DNA of 43,846 nucleotides. Origin: Falsiroseomonas oryziterrae (GTDB lineage: Bacteria > Pseudomonadota > Alphaproteobacteria > Acetobacterales > Acetobacteraceae). The position numbers were made by a program, and so were the translations under genes. This document shows, in pieces, positions 25,023 to 33,417 of the stretch. How positions within the stretch are numbered: position 1 is the stretch's first letter; each line of letters begins with the position of its first letter. The notes beneath the pieces were generated by a model, which saw nothing but the letters and a program-made list of their open reading frames with translations, had not been told where the DNA came from and searched no databases. The DNA is taken from contig NZ_JAKJIB010000006.1 of NCBI RefSeq assembly GCF_021864505.1, positions 1-43,846 on the forward strand, written 5' to 3'.

Positions 25023-26456
25023 ATGTACCAGGACACGCAGCTCTTCATCGCCGGCCAGTGGCGCCCGGCGCGCTCCGGCCGGACCATCCCGGTGCTCAAC
25101 CCGGCGACCGAGGAGGTCATCGGCACCGTCGCGCATGCGTCGAAGGACGACCTTGACGAGGCGCTGGACGCCGCGGCGAAGGGCTTCGCGGCCTGGAAGA
25201 AGGTCTCGGCCTATGACCGCGCCAAGCTGATGCGCAAGGCCGCCGACATCCTGCGCTCCCGCGCCGACGAGACGGCGCGGCTGATGACGCTGGAGCAGGG
25301 CAAGCCGCTGCCCGAGGCGAAGATGGAGGTGATGGCGGCCGCCGACATCATCGACTGGTTCGCCGAGGAAGCGCGCCGCGCCTATGGCCGCGTCGTGCCC
25401 GCGCGCGGCGAGGGCATCTACCAGCTGGTGGTGAAGGAGCCGGTCGGCCCCGTCGCCGCCTTCACGCCCTGGAACTTTCCGATCAATCAGGTCGTCCGCA
25501 AGCTCTCGGCCGCGGTCGCGACCGGCTGCTCGATCATCGTGAAGGCGCCGGAGGAGACGCCGGCGAGCCCCGCCGCGATGATCCGCGCCTATGCCGATGC
25601 CGGGCTGCCGGCCGGTGTCGCGAACCTCGTCTATGGCGTGCCGGCGGAGATCAGCGAATACCTCATCCCGCATCCGGTGATCCGCAAGGTGACCTTCACC
25701 GGCTCGACGCCGATCGGCAAGCACCTCGCGGCGCTGGCGGGGCAGCACATGAAGCGCGTGACGATGGAGCTCGGCGGGCACGCGCCGGCGATCGTCTTCG
25801 ACGACGCGGATCTCGAGCATGCGGCGAAGACGCTGGCGGCGGCGAAGTTCCGCAATGCCGGCCAGGTCTGCGTCAGCCCGACGCGCTTCCTGGTGCAGGA
25901 GAAGCTCTACGCGCCCTTCGTCGAGAAGTTCACGGCGCTGGCCAGGGGGCTGAAGGTCGGCGACGGCATGGCGGAGGGCACGCAGATGGGCCCGCTCGCG
26001 CATGACAGGCGCGTTCCCTGGGTCGAGAGCCTGGTCGCTGATGCGCGGCAGAAGGGCGCCGAGGTCCACACGGGCGGCGAGCGCATCGGGAACAAGGGCT
26101 ATTTCTACCAGCCGACGGTCATGACCGGGGTGTCGAAGGAGGCGCGCGCGATGAACGAGGAGCCGTTCGGCCCGCTCGCCATGATCGCGCCCTTCAGCGA
26201 CCTCGACGAGGTGGTGGAGGAGGCGAACCGCCTGCCCTACGGTCTCGCGGCCTATGCGTTCACGCGCAGCGCCAAGACGGCGAATGCGGTCGCGTCGAAG
26301 GTCGAGACGGGGATGATGACCATCAATCATCTCGGCCTTGCGCTTCCGGAGGTGCCCTTCGGCGGCGTGAAGGATTCCGGCTACGGCAGCGAGGGCGGGT
26401 CGGAGGCGATCGAGGCGTACCTCAACACGAAGTTCGTGACGCAAGCAGGACTCTGA
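25023..26456 (+). CDS. NAD(P)-dependent aldehyde dehydrogenase (succinate-semialdehyde dehydrogenase-like)
   Basis: A 477-residue aldehyde dehydrogenase. [10 protein letters not shown] marks the cofactor cleft, FTGSTPIGK the dinucleotide loop, [10 protein letters not shown] contains the general-base Glu, and GQVCVSPTR the catalytic Cys. NEEPFGPLA and [19 protein letters not shown] are standard late motifs. The layout is that of the succinate-semialdehyde/glycolaldehyde group. AGGAGG lies six bases before ATG. It oxidises an aldehyde to a carboxylic acid; with the upstream dehydrogenases it may complete oxidation of an imported polyol or hydroxy acid (inference). Confidence 0.95.
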   Translation: MYQDTQLFIAGQWRPARSGRTIPVLNPATEEVIGTVAHASKDDLDEALDAAAKGFAAWKKVSAYDRAKLMRKAADILRSRADETARLMTLEQGKPLPEAKMEVMAAADIIDWFAEEARRAYGRVVPARGEGIYQLVVKEPVGPVAAFTPWNFPINQVVRKLSAAVATGCSIIVKAPEETPASPAAMIRAYADAGLPAGVANLVYGVPAEISEYLIPHPVIRKVTFTGSTPIGKHLAALAGQHMKRVTMELGGHAPAIVFDDADLEHAAKTLAAAKFRNAGQVCVSPTRFLVQEKLYAPFVEKFTALARGLKVGDGMAEGTQMGPLAHDRRVPWVESLVADARQKGAEVHTGGERIGNKGYFYQPTVMTGVSKEARAMNEEPFGPLAMIAPFSDLDEVVEEANRLPYGLAAYAFTRSAKTANAVASKVETGMMTINHLGLALPEVPFGGVKDSGYGSEGGSEAIEAYLNTKFVTQAGL

Positions 26457-26463
26457 GGCGGGC

Positions 26464-26486
26464 GGGGCGCGGCGTTGTCGCGCCCC
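26464..26486. terminator. Bidirectional terminator-like hairpin
   Basis: A perfect 8-bp stem (GGGGCGCG with CGCGCCCC, loop GCGTTGT) in the 40-base gap between the convergent aldehyde dehydrogenase and Rieske genes. No T-run, as is common in such GC-rich genomes. Confidence 0.5.
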
Positions 26487-26496
26487 CCGTCCCCGG

Positions 26497-27513
26497 CTAT
26501 TCCGCCGCGGCCTTAACGGTCGCGGATTGCGCTTCCAGCAGCTTCAGCAGCATCCGCCGCATCAGCACGCCCGGCCGGTCGGAGGGCATGTTCATCTCGA
26601 TGCCGGCCTGGTCGAGCGGCACGTCGAAATCGGTGCTCTCCAGGATGTCGCGGTCCTCGTCCGTCACCAGCCGGTCGAAGGCGATGATGTCCTCGGCCTT
26701 CGCATCCGCCTCGCTGTCGTTGCGGAACACGAACTGCACGATCTGGCAGGAGCGGTCGTCGATCGGCGTCGCACCCGTGACGATGGAGTGGGAGAGGCCA
26801 TTCGGGTAGCGGATGCGCAGCTTGCGCAGGAAGGGCATGTACCAGCGGCCGCGCATGTGGCGCACCGTGGTGTCGCTCTCCATCCGCAGCACCTTCTTCT
26901 GGATCTCGGGATTCCGCACCGGGACTTCGGTGATGAAGAGGAAGCCGTCGTCGTATTCCTCGACCTCCAGCTTCGCCGGTTCCGGGTGTCCCTGGTCACC
27001 GAAGCTCGCGCGGTGCACGAAGGAGAAATGCGCGTTGTCGAAGCTGTTCTCCATCACGCGCAGGCCGGCGCAGTTCCAGATCTCGTAGAACTCGTCGATG
27101 CGGCGGAAGCCTTCGGCCTCTTCCTCGAAATCGGGGATGTCGAAGAGCGGGTCCTCGAGCGCCACCCAGACATAGCCGTAGCGCGCTTCCGCCCGGTAGG
27201 CGGGCACGCGCATGTTGGTCGCCCCCTGCCTGTCCACCGGGCGCTGCGGCACGCGCATCACGCGGCCATCCGCGCCGAATTCCCAGCCATGATAGCCGCA
27301 GGCCAGCCAGCCATTGCTGTAGAAGCCCTTGGACAGCTTGGCCGTGCGATGGCAGCAGCGGTCGTCCATCGCGGCCGGCTTGCCTTCGCCATCCACCCAC
27401 AGGACCAGGTTCTGGCCGAGCAGCGTGAAGGGCTTCGGCCCGTCCTTCAGATGCGACAGCGGGATCACCGGGTACCAGAAGCGCCGCAGGGCGGGGGTGG
27501 CGGTCTGCAGCAT
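26497..27513 (-). CDS. Rieske [2Fe-2S] aromatic ring-hydroxylating/demethylase-type oxygenase
   Basis: A 338-residue oxygenase component. The Rieske cluster ligands are Cys53, His55, Cys72 and His75 (CxH, 16 residues, CxxH). The mononuclear iron site is visible as Asp159, His162 and His167 in MENSFDNAHFSFVH, the pattern of phthalate/vanillate-type monooxygenases and cholesterol/dicamba-type demethylases. It needs a reductase or ferredoxin, none of which is encoded beside it. The ATG at 27513 is taken because the fold begins there; a longer in-frame reading upstream is arginine-rich and implausible. It diverges from the orphan binding-protein operon across a 227-base gap. Confidence 0.94.
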   Translation of the reverse strand: MLQTATPALRRFWYPVIPLSHLKDGPKPFTLLGQNLVLWVDGEGKPAAMDDRCCHRTAKLSKGFYSNGWLACGYHGWEFGADGRVMRVPQRPVDRQGATNMRVPAYRAEARYGYVWVALEDPLFDIPDFEEEAEGFRRIDEFYEIWNCAGLRVMENSFDNAHFSFVHRASFGDQGHPEPAKLEVEEYDDGFLFITEVPVRNPEIQKKVLRMESDTTVRHMRGRWYMPFLRKLRIRYPNGLSHSIVTGATPIDDRSCQIVQFVFRNDSEADAKAEDIIAFDRLVTDEDRDILESTDFDVPLDQAGIEMNMPSDRPGVLMRRMLLKLLEAQSATVKAAAE

Positions 27514-27740
27514 CGCTGCGTGGTTCCTTCCTCGATCGGTCGTCCGGCGCTGCCCAGCGTGCAAGCGGCGGACCAGAGGCGTCCAGCAGCCGGATGCCCG
27601 GCCGCGCAGAGACCTGCACGGAGATCCGGCAATCTGCCGAATCCTTGTGCGACCCGAGCGGCGCCATTCCGCGACGCGGCCGCCGCAGGCTGGTCCGCGC
27701 CTTGCTAATCCCGGGCCAAGTTTCACCCCGGAGACAGATC
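27514..27740. promoter_or_regulatory. Divergent intergenic region, largest gap in the window
   Basis: A 227-base region between the Rieske gene (minus) and the binding-protein operon (plus). It should contain both promoters. I see no convincing -35/-10 pair, only a small CGGCA-ATC-TGCCG inverted repeat near 27630. No small gene with a good start was found. Confidence 0.3.
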
Positions 27741-28763
27741 ATGCGCCGCCGCGACGCCCTCGCCCTGTTTGGAGCCGCCACCGCCAGCCTCGCCGCGCCC
27801 GCCGTGCAGGCGCAACAACTGCTCGATGTCCGCTTCACGCTGGACTGGTCCTTCCAGGGGCCGCAGGCGGCCTTCCTGCTCGCGCTCGACCGCGGCTATT
27901 TCCGCGAGGCCGGGCTGAACGTGACGATGGACCGCGGCTTCGGCTCCGGCGACGTGCCGGTGAAGATCAGCGCCGGCGCCTATGATGTCGGCGTGGCCGA
28001 CATCAACCCGACCATCCGCATGCGGCTGGAGCGGCCGGAGAGCGACCTCTTCACCCCCTTCCTGGTCTATGATTCCACCGCGCTCGCGGTGATGACGCTG
28101 CGGCGGGAGAACATCCGCACGCCGGCCGACCTCCAGGGCAAGCTGCTCGCCTCGCCGGAGACGGATGCCGGGCGCCAGCTCTTCCCCGCCTTCGCGCGCG
28201 CCGCCGGCATCGACGCCTCCACCATCCGCTGGCAGACCGTGACGCCGCAGCTGCGCGAGACGATGCTGGTGCGCGGCCAGGCGCAGGCGATCACCGGCTT
28301 CATCACCTCCGGCATCTTCTCGATCCGCGGGCTCGGCGTGCCGGAGCAGGACATCGTGACCTTCCGATACAGCGACGTGGGGGCGGATTTCTACGCCACC
28401 TCGCTGATCACCACGCGGCGCTGGGCGCAGGCCAATCCGCGCGCCGTGACCGGGCTGATCCGCGGACTGATCCGGGCGCAATACGACTGCCTGGCCGATC
28501 CAGAGGCGGCGATCGTCAATCTCCGCCGGCGCGAGCCGCTGACGGATGTGGCGCTTGAGACGGCGCGGCTGCGCATGGCGCTGGAGCAGCTGACCTTCAC
28601 GCCGCATGTCCGGCAGAACGGCTTCGGCCGGGTGGACATGGCACGCCTCCAGCGCAGCGTGGACTCGGTGCGGGAGGCCTTCGGCATCTCGCGCGCGCTG
28701 GCGGCTTCCGATATCTACGACACCTCCTATCTCCCCCCGGCCAGCGAGTTGCGCCTGGCCTGA
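27741..28763 (+). CDS. ABC transporter substrate-binding protein, NMT1/SsuA/ThiY-like
   Basis: A 340-residue exported protein. Signal region MRRRDALALFGAATASLAAP ends in AVQAQQ. The mature part starts with VRFTLDWSFQGPQAAFLLALD and AGLNVTMDRGFGSGD, typical of the NMT1/SsuA family that binds pyrimidine precursors, sulfonates, nitrate or phthalate-like acids. No permease or ATPase gene accompanies it, so it must use a transporter encoded elsewhere. It is followed after 15 bases by the creatininase-family gene and heads a four-gene operon with two FAD oxidases. Confidence 0.93.
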   Translation: MRRRDALALFGAATASLAAPAVQAQQLLDVRFTLDWSFQGPQAAFLLALDRGYFREAGLNVTMDRGFGSGDVPVKISAGAYDVGVADINPTIRMRLERPESDLFTPFLVYDSTALAVMTLRRENIRTPADLQGKLLASPETDAGRQLFPAFARAAGIDASTIRWQTVTPQLRETMLVRGQAQAITGFITSGIFSIRGLGVPEQDIVTFRYSDVGADFYATSLITTRRWAQANPRAVTGLIRGLIRAQYDCLADPEAAIVNLRRREPLTDVALETARLRMALEQLTFTPHVRQNGFGRVDMARLQRSVDSVREAFGISRALAASDIYDTSYLPPASELRLA

Positions 28764-28778
28764 CCGCAGAGGGCCCGC

Positions 28779-29594
28779 ATGGCGCTCCCGACCCGCTACT
28801 GGCAGGACCTTCCCTGGCCGGCCTTCCGCACGCTGCCGGCCAACACGCTGGCGGTCCTGCCGGTGGCGAGCATCGAGCAGCACGGGCCGCATCTGCCGGT
28901 CTCGGTGGACACGACCATCAATGGCGGCGTCGTCGGGCGCACACTGAAGGTCATCCCGCCCGAGCTGCCGGTGCTGGTGCTGCCGACGCAGGCGGTGGCG
29001 CTGTCGGTCGAGCATCTGCGCTACCCGGGTACGATCACCACCAGCGCGGAGACGCTGATCGCGCTGGTGACGGATATCGGCGCTTCGGTGGCGCGGGCCG
29101 GGGTGAAGCGGCTGGTGATCGTCAACAGCCATGGCGGGAACGTCGCGGCGCTCGACATCGCGGCGCGACGCATCCGCATCCAGTCCAACATCCTCTGCGT
29201 CAACGCGATGTGGGCACGGATGGGCAAGCCGGAGAGCCAGCGCGACCCGGTGGAGAGCACCTACGGCATCCATGCCGGGCGCGACGAGACCTCCGTGATG
29301 CTCGCGCTGACGCCGCATCTGGTGGACATGGCGAAGGCGCGGAACTTCGTCAGCCGCTGGCAGGGCGCAGCGAATGTCGCGCCAAGGCTTGCGCCGCCCG
29401 CCGGGGCGCCGCTCGCCTGGCAGGCCCAGGACCTGAGCCCGGCGGGCGCGGTGGGCGACGCCTCCGCCGCCACCGCCGCGCAGGGCGAGGGGATCCTCGA
29501 CTTCGCCGCCGCCCGCATGGCGGAGCTGTGGCAGCAGGTGGCTGCCTTCGATGTGGAGGCCTGGCTGGCGAACGAGCCCGATGCGCATGTCTGA
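28779..29594 (+). CDS. Creatininase/creatinine amidohydrolase family protein
   Basis: A 271-residue metal-dependent amidohydrolase-like enzyme. Metal ligands and signatures: ASIEQHGPHLPVSVDT near residue 30, IVNSHGGNVAAL near 115, and GIHAGRDETSVML near 165. Family members open creatinine, hydrolyse formamide-type intermediates or act in cofactor synthesis (MftE, ArfB). Its 3' end overlaps the next gene by eight bases, so it is coupled to the FAD oxidases. It may open a cyclic amide before or after oxidation; this is inferred from context. Confidence 0.94.
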   Translation: MALPTRYWQDLPWPAFRTLPANTLAVLPVASIEQHGPHLPVSVDTTINGGVVGRTLKVIPPELPVLVLPTQAVALSVEHLRYPGTITTSAETLIALVTDIGASVARAGVKRLVIVNSHGGNVAALDIAARRIRIQSNILCVNAMWARMGKPESQRDPVESTYGIHAGRDETSVMLALTPHLVDMAKARNFVSRWQGAANVAPRLAPPAGAPLAWQAQDLSPAGAVGDASAATAAQGEGILDFAAARMAELWQQVAAFDVEAWLANEPDAHV

Positions 29595-30945
29595 CGTCGC
29601 CGACCTCGCCGCCGAGCTCGACGGGATCGAGCTCTCGACCGACCGCGCACTGCTCAAGCAGAAGAGCCGCGACTTCTACTGGTACAGCCCCATCCTGAAG
29701 GCGCAGCTCGACGGCAAGTCGGCCGAGCTGATCGCGCGCCCGAAGGACGAGACCGAGGTGCTGCGCGTCCTGGCGGCCTGCCGCGCGCGGCGCGTGCCGG
29801 TGACTGTGCGTGGCGGCGGGACGGGCAATTACGGGCAATGCGTGCCGCTCGAGGGCGGCGTGCTGCTCGACATGACGGCGATGTCGGCGCCCATCGCGCT
29901 GAAGGACGGCGTGGTGGAGGTCGAGGCCGGGGCGAAGATGATCGACCTCGACCTCTGGTGCCGCGAGCGGGGCTGGGAGCTGAAGCTCTGGCCCTCTACC
30001 AAGCGCACCGCGACGATCGGCGGCTTCGTCGCCGGCGGCGGCGCCGGCGTCGGCGGCATCGCGCATGGGACGATGCGTGAGCGCGGCAACCTGATCGGGG
30101 CGCGCGTCGCGACGATGCAGGACCCGCCGCGGGTGCTGGACCTGGAAGGCCTCGCTGCGAACCCGGTGAACCGCACCTATGGGACCACGGGCGTGCTGAC
30201 GCGCATCCGCGTGCCGCTCGCGCCGGCGCAGGCCTGGCGCGACGTCGCCATCGCCTTCCCGGACTTCGTGCCGGCAAGCCGCTTCGCGCTCGACCTCGCC
30301 TTCTCGGACGGCATCCCGAAGAAGATGTGCGGCGTCTTCGACAGCCAGCTGCCGCCCTTCTTCAAGGGGCTGGCGGATGCGGTGCCAGCCGGCCATGCGC
30401 TGGTGCTGGCGATGGTCACGCCGGCGGGCCTCGGCGCGCTGGCCGAACTGGCCGCCGAGCATGGCGGGCGCATCGTCGCGGAACAGGATGCGGTGGCCGC
30501 CGAGCGCGATCCGGATGCGACGCCCTTCTACGAATACTGCTGGAACCACACGACGCTGCAGGTGCTGAAGAAGGATCGCGGCGTCAGCTACCTGCAATGC
30601 CGCTTCCCCTTCGAGGACACGCTGAAGGCCGTGGAGGCGGTGCGCATCCCCTTCCGCGACGAGGTCTGGATGCACACCGAATGCGTCCGCTTCGGCGGCC
30701 GCACCACCATGTCCGCGCTGCCGGTGATCCGCTGGCGGAGCGCGGAGCGGCTCTACGAGATCATCCGCGCCTTCGAGGCGGCCGGCATCGGCATCGCCAA
30801 CCCGCATGTGCTGACGATCGAGGAAGGCAGCGGCTACCGCCGCGTGCCGGGCGACCAGCTCGGCTTCAAGCGCATGGCCGATCCGTTGGGCCTGCTCAAT
30901 CCCGGCAAGATGCGCGATTTCACCATCGAGGAGCATGCGGCATGA
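29587..30945 (+). CDS. FAD-binding (PCMH-type) oxidase, first of a tandem pair
   Basis: A 452-residue flavoprotein of the FAD_binding_4/GlcD-like family. The FAD diphosphate loop is RGGGTGNYGQ near residue 80, followed by PSTKRTATIGGFVAGGGAGVG; the C-terminus ends with the GlcD-like DPLGLLNPGKM. An in-frame ATG six bases upstream (29581) is an alternative start. The early KQKSRDFYWYSP motif is shared with the next protein. Oxidises a 2-hydroxy acid or a similar CH-OH/CH-N group with electron transfer to an acceptor. The stop overlaps the next start by ATGA. Confidence 0.92.
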   Translation: MSDVADLAAELDGIELSTDRALLKQKSRDFYWYSPILKAQLDGKSAELIARPKDETEVLRVLAACRARRVPVTVRGGGTGNYGQCVPLEGGVLLDMTAMSAPIALKDGVVEVEAGAKMIDLDLWCRERGWELKLWPSTKRTATIGGFVAGGGAGVGGIAHGTMRERGNLIGARVATMQDPPRVLDLEGLAANPVNRTYGTTGVLTRIRVPLAPAQAWRDVAIAFPDFVPASRFALDLAFSDGIPKKMCGVFDSQLPPFFKGLADAVPAGHALVLAMVTPAGLGALAELAAEHGGRIVAEQDAVAAERDPDATPFYEYCWNHTTLQVLKKDRGVSYLQCRFPFEDTLKAVEAVRIPFRDEVWMHTECVRFGGRTTMSALPVIRWRSAERLYEIIRAFEAAGIGIANPHVLTIEEGSGYRRVPGDQLGFKRMADPLGLLNPGKMRDFTIEEHAA

Positions 30946-32348
30946 GCGTCGCCGCGGTGATGGAGGCCCTGCCGGGCCTCGCCTGGACCACCGATCCCGC
31001 GCTGGTGCGGCAGAAGTCGCGCGACTTCTTCTGGTACTCGCCCGTGCTCAAGCGCCAGCTCAACAAGGTGACGGGTGAGGCGGTGGTGACGCCGCGCAAC
31101 GAGGCCGAGCTGCGCGCGCTGCTCGCGGCAGCGCATGCGCAGGGCGTGCCGGTCACGCCGCGCGGTGCCGGCACCGGCAATTACGGCCAGGCGATGCCGC
31201 TGCGCGGCGGCATCGTGCTGGAGATGACGGAGTTCAACCGCGTGCTCTGGGCCAAGCCCGGCGCGGTGCGGGCGGAAGCCGGCGCGAAGCTGATCGAGCT
31301 CGATGCCTACCTCAAGCGCGAGGTCGGGGGCGAGCTGCGCTTCCACCCCTCGACGCGGCGCACCGCGACGCTCGGTGGCTTCATCGCCGGCGGCTCCTCC
31401 GGCATCGGCAGCACGACCTACGGCATCCTGCGGGAGCCCGGGAACATCCTCGGCCTCAAGGTGATGACGATGGAGGCCGAGCCGCAGGTGATGGAGCTGC
31501 GCGGGGCGGACATCCAGAAGGCGAACCACGCCTACGGCACCAACGGCATCATCACCGAGCTCGAGATGCCGCTCGCGCCCGCCTGGGACTGGGTGGACGT
31601 GGTCGTTGCCTTCCCGACGCTGATGGGCGCCGCGCGCTTCGCGGACAGCTTCTGCCGCATGGACGGGGTGGTGAAGAAGCTCGCCTGCGTGGTACCGGCG
31701 CCGATCCCGCAGCAGCATTTCAAGGCCTGGGGCGCGAAGGTGCCGGCCGGCCATTCCGTCGCCTGCCTGATGGTGGCGCCGCCCTTCCTCGAGATCCTCG
31801 CGCCGATCATCGCCTCCCATGGCGGGACGGAGATCCTGCGTGAGAACTCGGACGCGGCGGAGGTGCCGCTCTACGAGCACAGCTGGAACCACACCACGCT
31901 GCAGGTGCTGAAGACCGACAAGTCGATCACCTATCTCCAGACGCTGTTCCCGGCGCCGAACCACCTCGAGCTGATCGCGAAGCTCGAGCGGATGTTCGGC
32001 GAGGAGGTGCTGCTGCACCTGGAATTCGTGCGCTTCGGCGGCACGGTCTGCGCCTTCGGCCTGCAGGTGGTGCGCTTCACGACCGAGGAGCGCCTGGCCG
32101 AGATCATCCGCCTGCACGAGGAGGCCGGCGCGCCGATCTTCAACCCGCACACCTATACGCTCGAGGATGGCGGGATGAAGCGCGTGGACCAGGAGCAGCT
32201 GGACTTCAAGCGGCTGGCCGATCCGAAGGGGCTGCTCAATCCCGGCAAGATGGCGGCCTGGGACGATCCGGACTGGAAGCCGGGCAAGGCGCAGAGCGTG
32301 CACCTCTACGAGACCGACTACGAAGCGCCGGCCGAGGTGCTGGAGTAG
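30942..32348 (+). CDS. FAD-binding (PCMH-type) oxidase, second of a tandem pair
   Basis: A 468-residue paralog of the preceding protein: RQKSRDFFWYSPVLKRQL at the start, RGAGTGNYGQAMPLRGG as FAD loop, STRRTATLGGFIAGGSSGIG, EHSWNHTTLQVLK in the middle, and DPKGLLNPGKMAAW near the end. It has about 25 extra residues at the C-terminus. Translational coupling through ATGA and co-conservation of length suggest the two products form a heteromer, although each has a complete FAD loop. The substrate is unknown; the gene is followed by two palindromic repeats. Confidence 0.92.
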   Translation: MSVAAVMEALPGLAWTTDPALVRQKSRDFFWYSPVLKRQLNKVTGEAVVTPRNEAELRALLAAAHAQGVPVTPRGAGTGNYGQAMPLRGGIVLEMTEFNRVLWAKPGAVRAEAGAKLIELDAYLKREVGGELRFHPSTRRTATLGGFIAGGSSGIGSTTYGILREPGNILGLKVMTMEAEPQVMELRGADIQKANHAYGTNGIITELEMPLAPAWDWVDVVVAFPTLMGAARFADSFCRMDGVVKKLACVVPAPIPQQHFKAWGAKVPAGHSVACLMVAPPFLEILAPIIASHGGTEILRENSDAAEVPLYEHSWNHTTLQVLKTDKSITYLQTLFPAPNHLELIAKLERMFGEEVLLHLEFVRFGGTVCAFGLQVVRFTTEERLAEIIRLHEEAGAPIFNPHTYTLEDGGMKRVDQEQLDFKRLADPKGLLNPGKMAAWDDPDWKPGKAQSVHLYETDYEAPAEVLE

Positions 32349-32357
32349 CGATGGCGT

Positions 32358-32397
32358 CCCTCCCCCGCTTGCGGGGGAGGGTTAGGGTGGGGGTTGG
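32358..32397. repeat. Dispersed GC-rich palindromic element, copy 2
   Basis: Starts ten bases after the second FAD oxidase stop. A perfect 11-bp stem (32358-32368 with 32371-32381, loop TT) is followed by a TTAGGGTGGGGGTTGG tail. It can also serve as a terminator for the operon ending at 32348. Confidence 0.75.
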
Positions 32398-32421
32398 TGG
32401 ATCAGGACGCGTCGCCTCACG

Positions 32422-32460
32422 CCCCCCACCCCGATCCTCCCCCGTAAACGGGGGCGGGAG
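32422..32460. repeat. Dispersed GC-rich palindromic element, copy 3, inverted
   Basis: The same design as copy 2 but in opposite orientation: a CCCCCCACCCC tail then a hairpin (CCCCCG with CGGGGG, loop TAAA, 32439-32454). It lies ten bases before the end of the convergent alpha-E gene, so copies 2 and 3 form a head-to-head pair between two convergent operons. Confidence 0.75.
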
Positions 32461-32470
32461 AAACGGTTGC

Positions 32471-33412
32471 CTACCCGTCGAGGTAGAGCGCCTGGATCGC
32501 GTTGCCGAGCTCGATGTTGCGGTCGATCTGGGCGGTCAGCCAGTCATGCAGGCCCCCCGCCATCACCGCCTCGACACGGCCCTTCGACAGGTCGTCGGTG
32601 ATCTCGGCCGCGATGCGCTGCGGGTCGCCGCGGCGCCCACCGGTGCGCTCCGCGATCCGCTCCAGCGCGTTCAGCACGCGGGCATGGCAGGAGATCAGCG
32701 ACCGCGGCAACTCCTCGCGGAACAGCATCAGCTCGACGACCAGACGGGGGTCGAGCCGCGTGTGATAGACATGCTGGAAGGCGCGGAGCGCGGAGACGGA
32801 ACGCAGCAGCGCCTGCCATTCGGCATAGGCGACCGCGCCTTCCGCGCCCGGCCCGCTCAGCGCGCGATGCTTTGAATCGAGCAGCCGCGCGGTGTTGTCG
32901 GCGCGCTCCAGCATCACGCCGAGATGCACGAACAGCCAGCCCTCGTCGCGCAGCATGGTGTCGGCCGCGGCACCGTTGAACAGCAGCGTCCGCGCGCGCA
33001 CCCAGTCGAGGAAGCCGGGCAGCGCATCGGCGTCCGTCGCGCTCGCAGCGCGGGCGCGCATCTCGCGCCAGGTGTCGTTCAGCGCCTCCCACATGTCGAC
33101 GGTCAGCGCGGTGCGCACGGCGCGGCCGTTGCGCCGCGCGGCCTCGATGCAGTTGGCGATGGAGGACGGGTTGGCAGGATCCAGCGCCAGCCAGCCGATC
33201 ACCGCGTCCGGCGTGACCTCCTTGCCGGTGGCGCGGAAGCCGGGCTCGGCGCCGGCCGAGACAAGCAGCGCGCGCCATTCGTCGCGGTCGCGGCCCAGGC
33301 TGCCGGCGAGGCCTTGCATGCGCAGCGCCACCTGCATGCCGCGTGCGATGTTGCCGGCGCGCTCGGTGTAGCGGCCTACCCAGTAGAGGCTGTCGGCGGT
33401 GCGCGAGAGCAT
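32471..33412 (-). CDS. Alpha-E domain-containing protein (DUF403)
   Basis: A 313-residue all-helical protein. It begins MLSRTADSLYWVGRYTERA, the hallmark start of the alpha-E family (COG2307), and has DEGWLFVHLGVMLERADNTARLL and LISCHARVLNALERIAER further on. Families of this type are encoded next to circularly permuted ATP-grasp and transglutaminase genes and are proposed to act in peptide or amide-bond formation (Iyer and colleagues' comparative work). It lies five bases after the ATP-grasp stop. A third partner, the transglutaminase-like gene, is not seen here. Confidence 0.95.
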   Translation of the reverse strand: MLSRTADSLYWVGRYTERAGNIARGMQVALRMQGLAGSLGRDRDEWRALLVSAGAEPGFRATGKEVTPDAVIGWLALDPANPSSIANCIEAARRNGRAVRTALTVDMWEALNDTWREMRARAASATDADALPGFLDWVRARTLLFNGAAADTMLRDEGWLFVHLGVMLERADNTARLLDSKHRALSGPGAEGAVAYAEWQALLRSVSALRAFQHVYHTRLDPRLVVELMLFREELPRSLISCHARVLNALERIAERTGGRRGDPQRIAAEITDDLSKGRVEAVMAGGLHDWLTAQIDRNIELGNAIQALYLDG

Positions 33413-33417
33413 GCGGT

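Noticed and set aside
24993-26444. A 483-codon open frame opposite the aldehyde dehydrogenase gene
   Set aside because: Low-complexity, His/Arg/Asp-rich shadow of a complete aldehyde dehydrogenase with all catalytic motifs.
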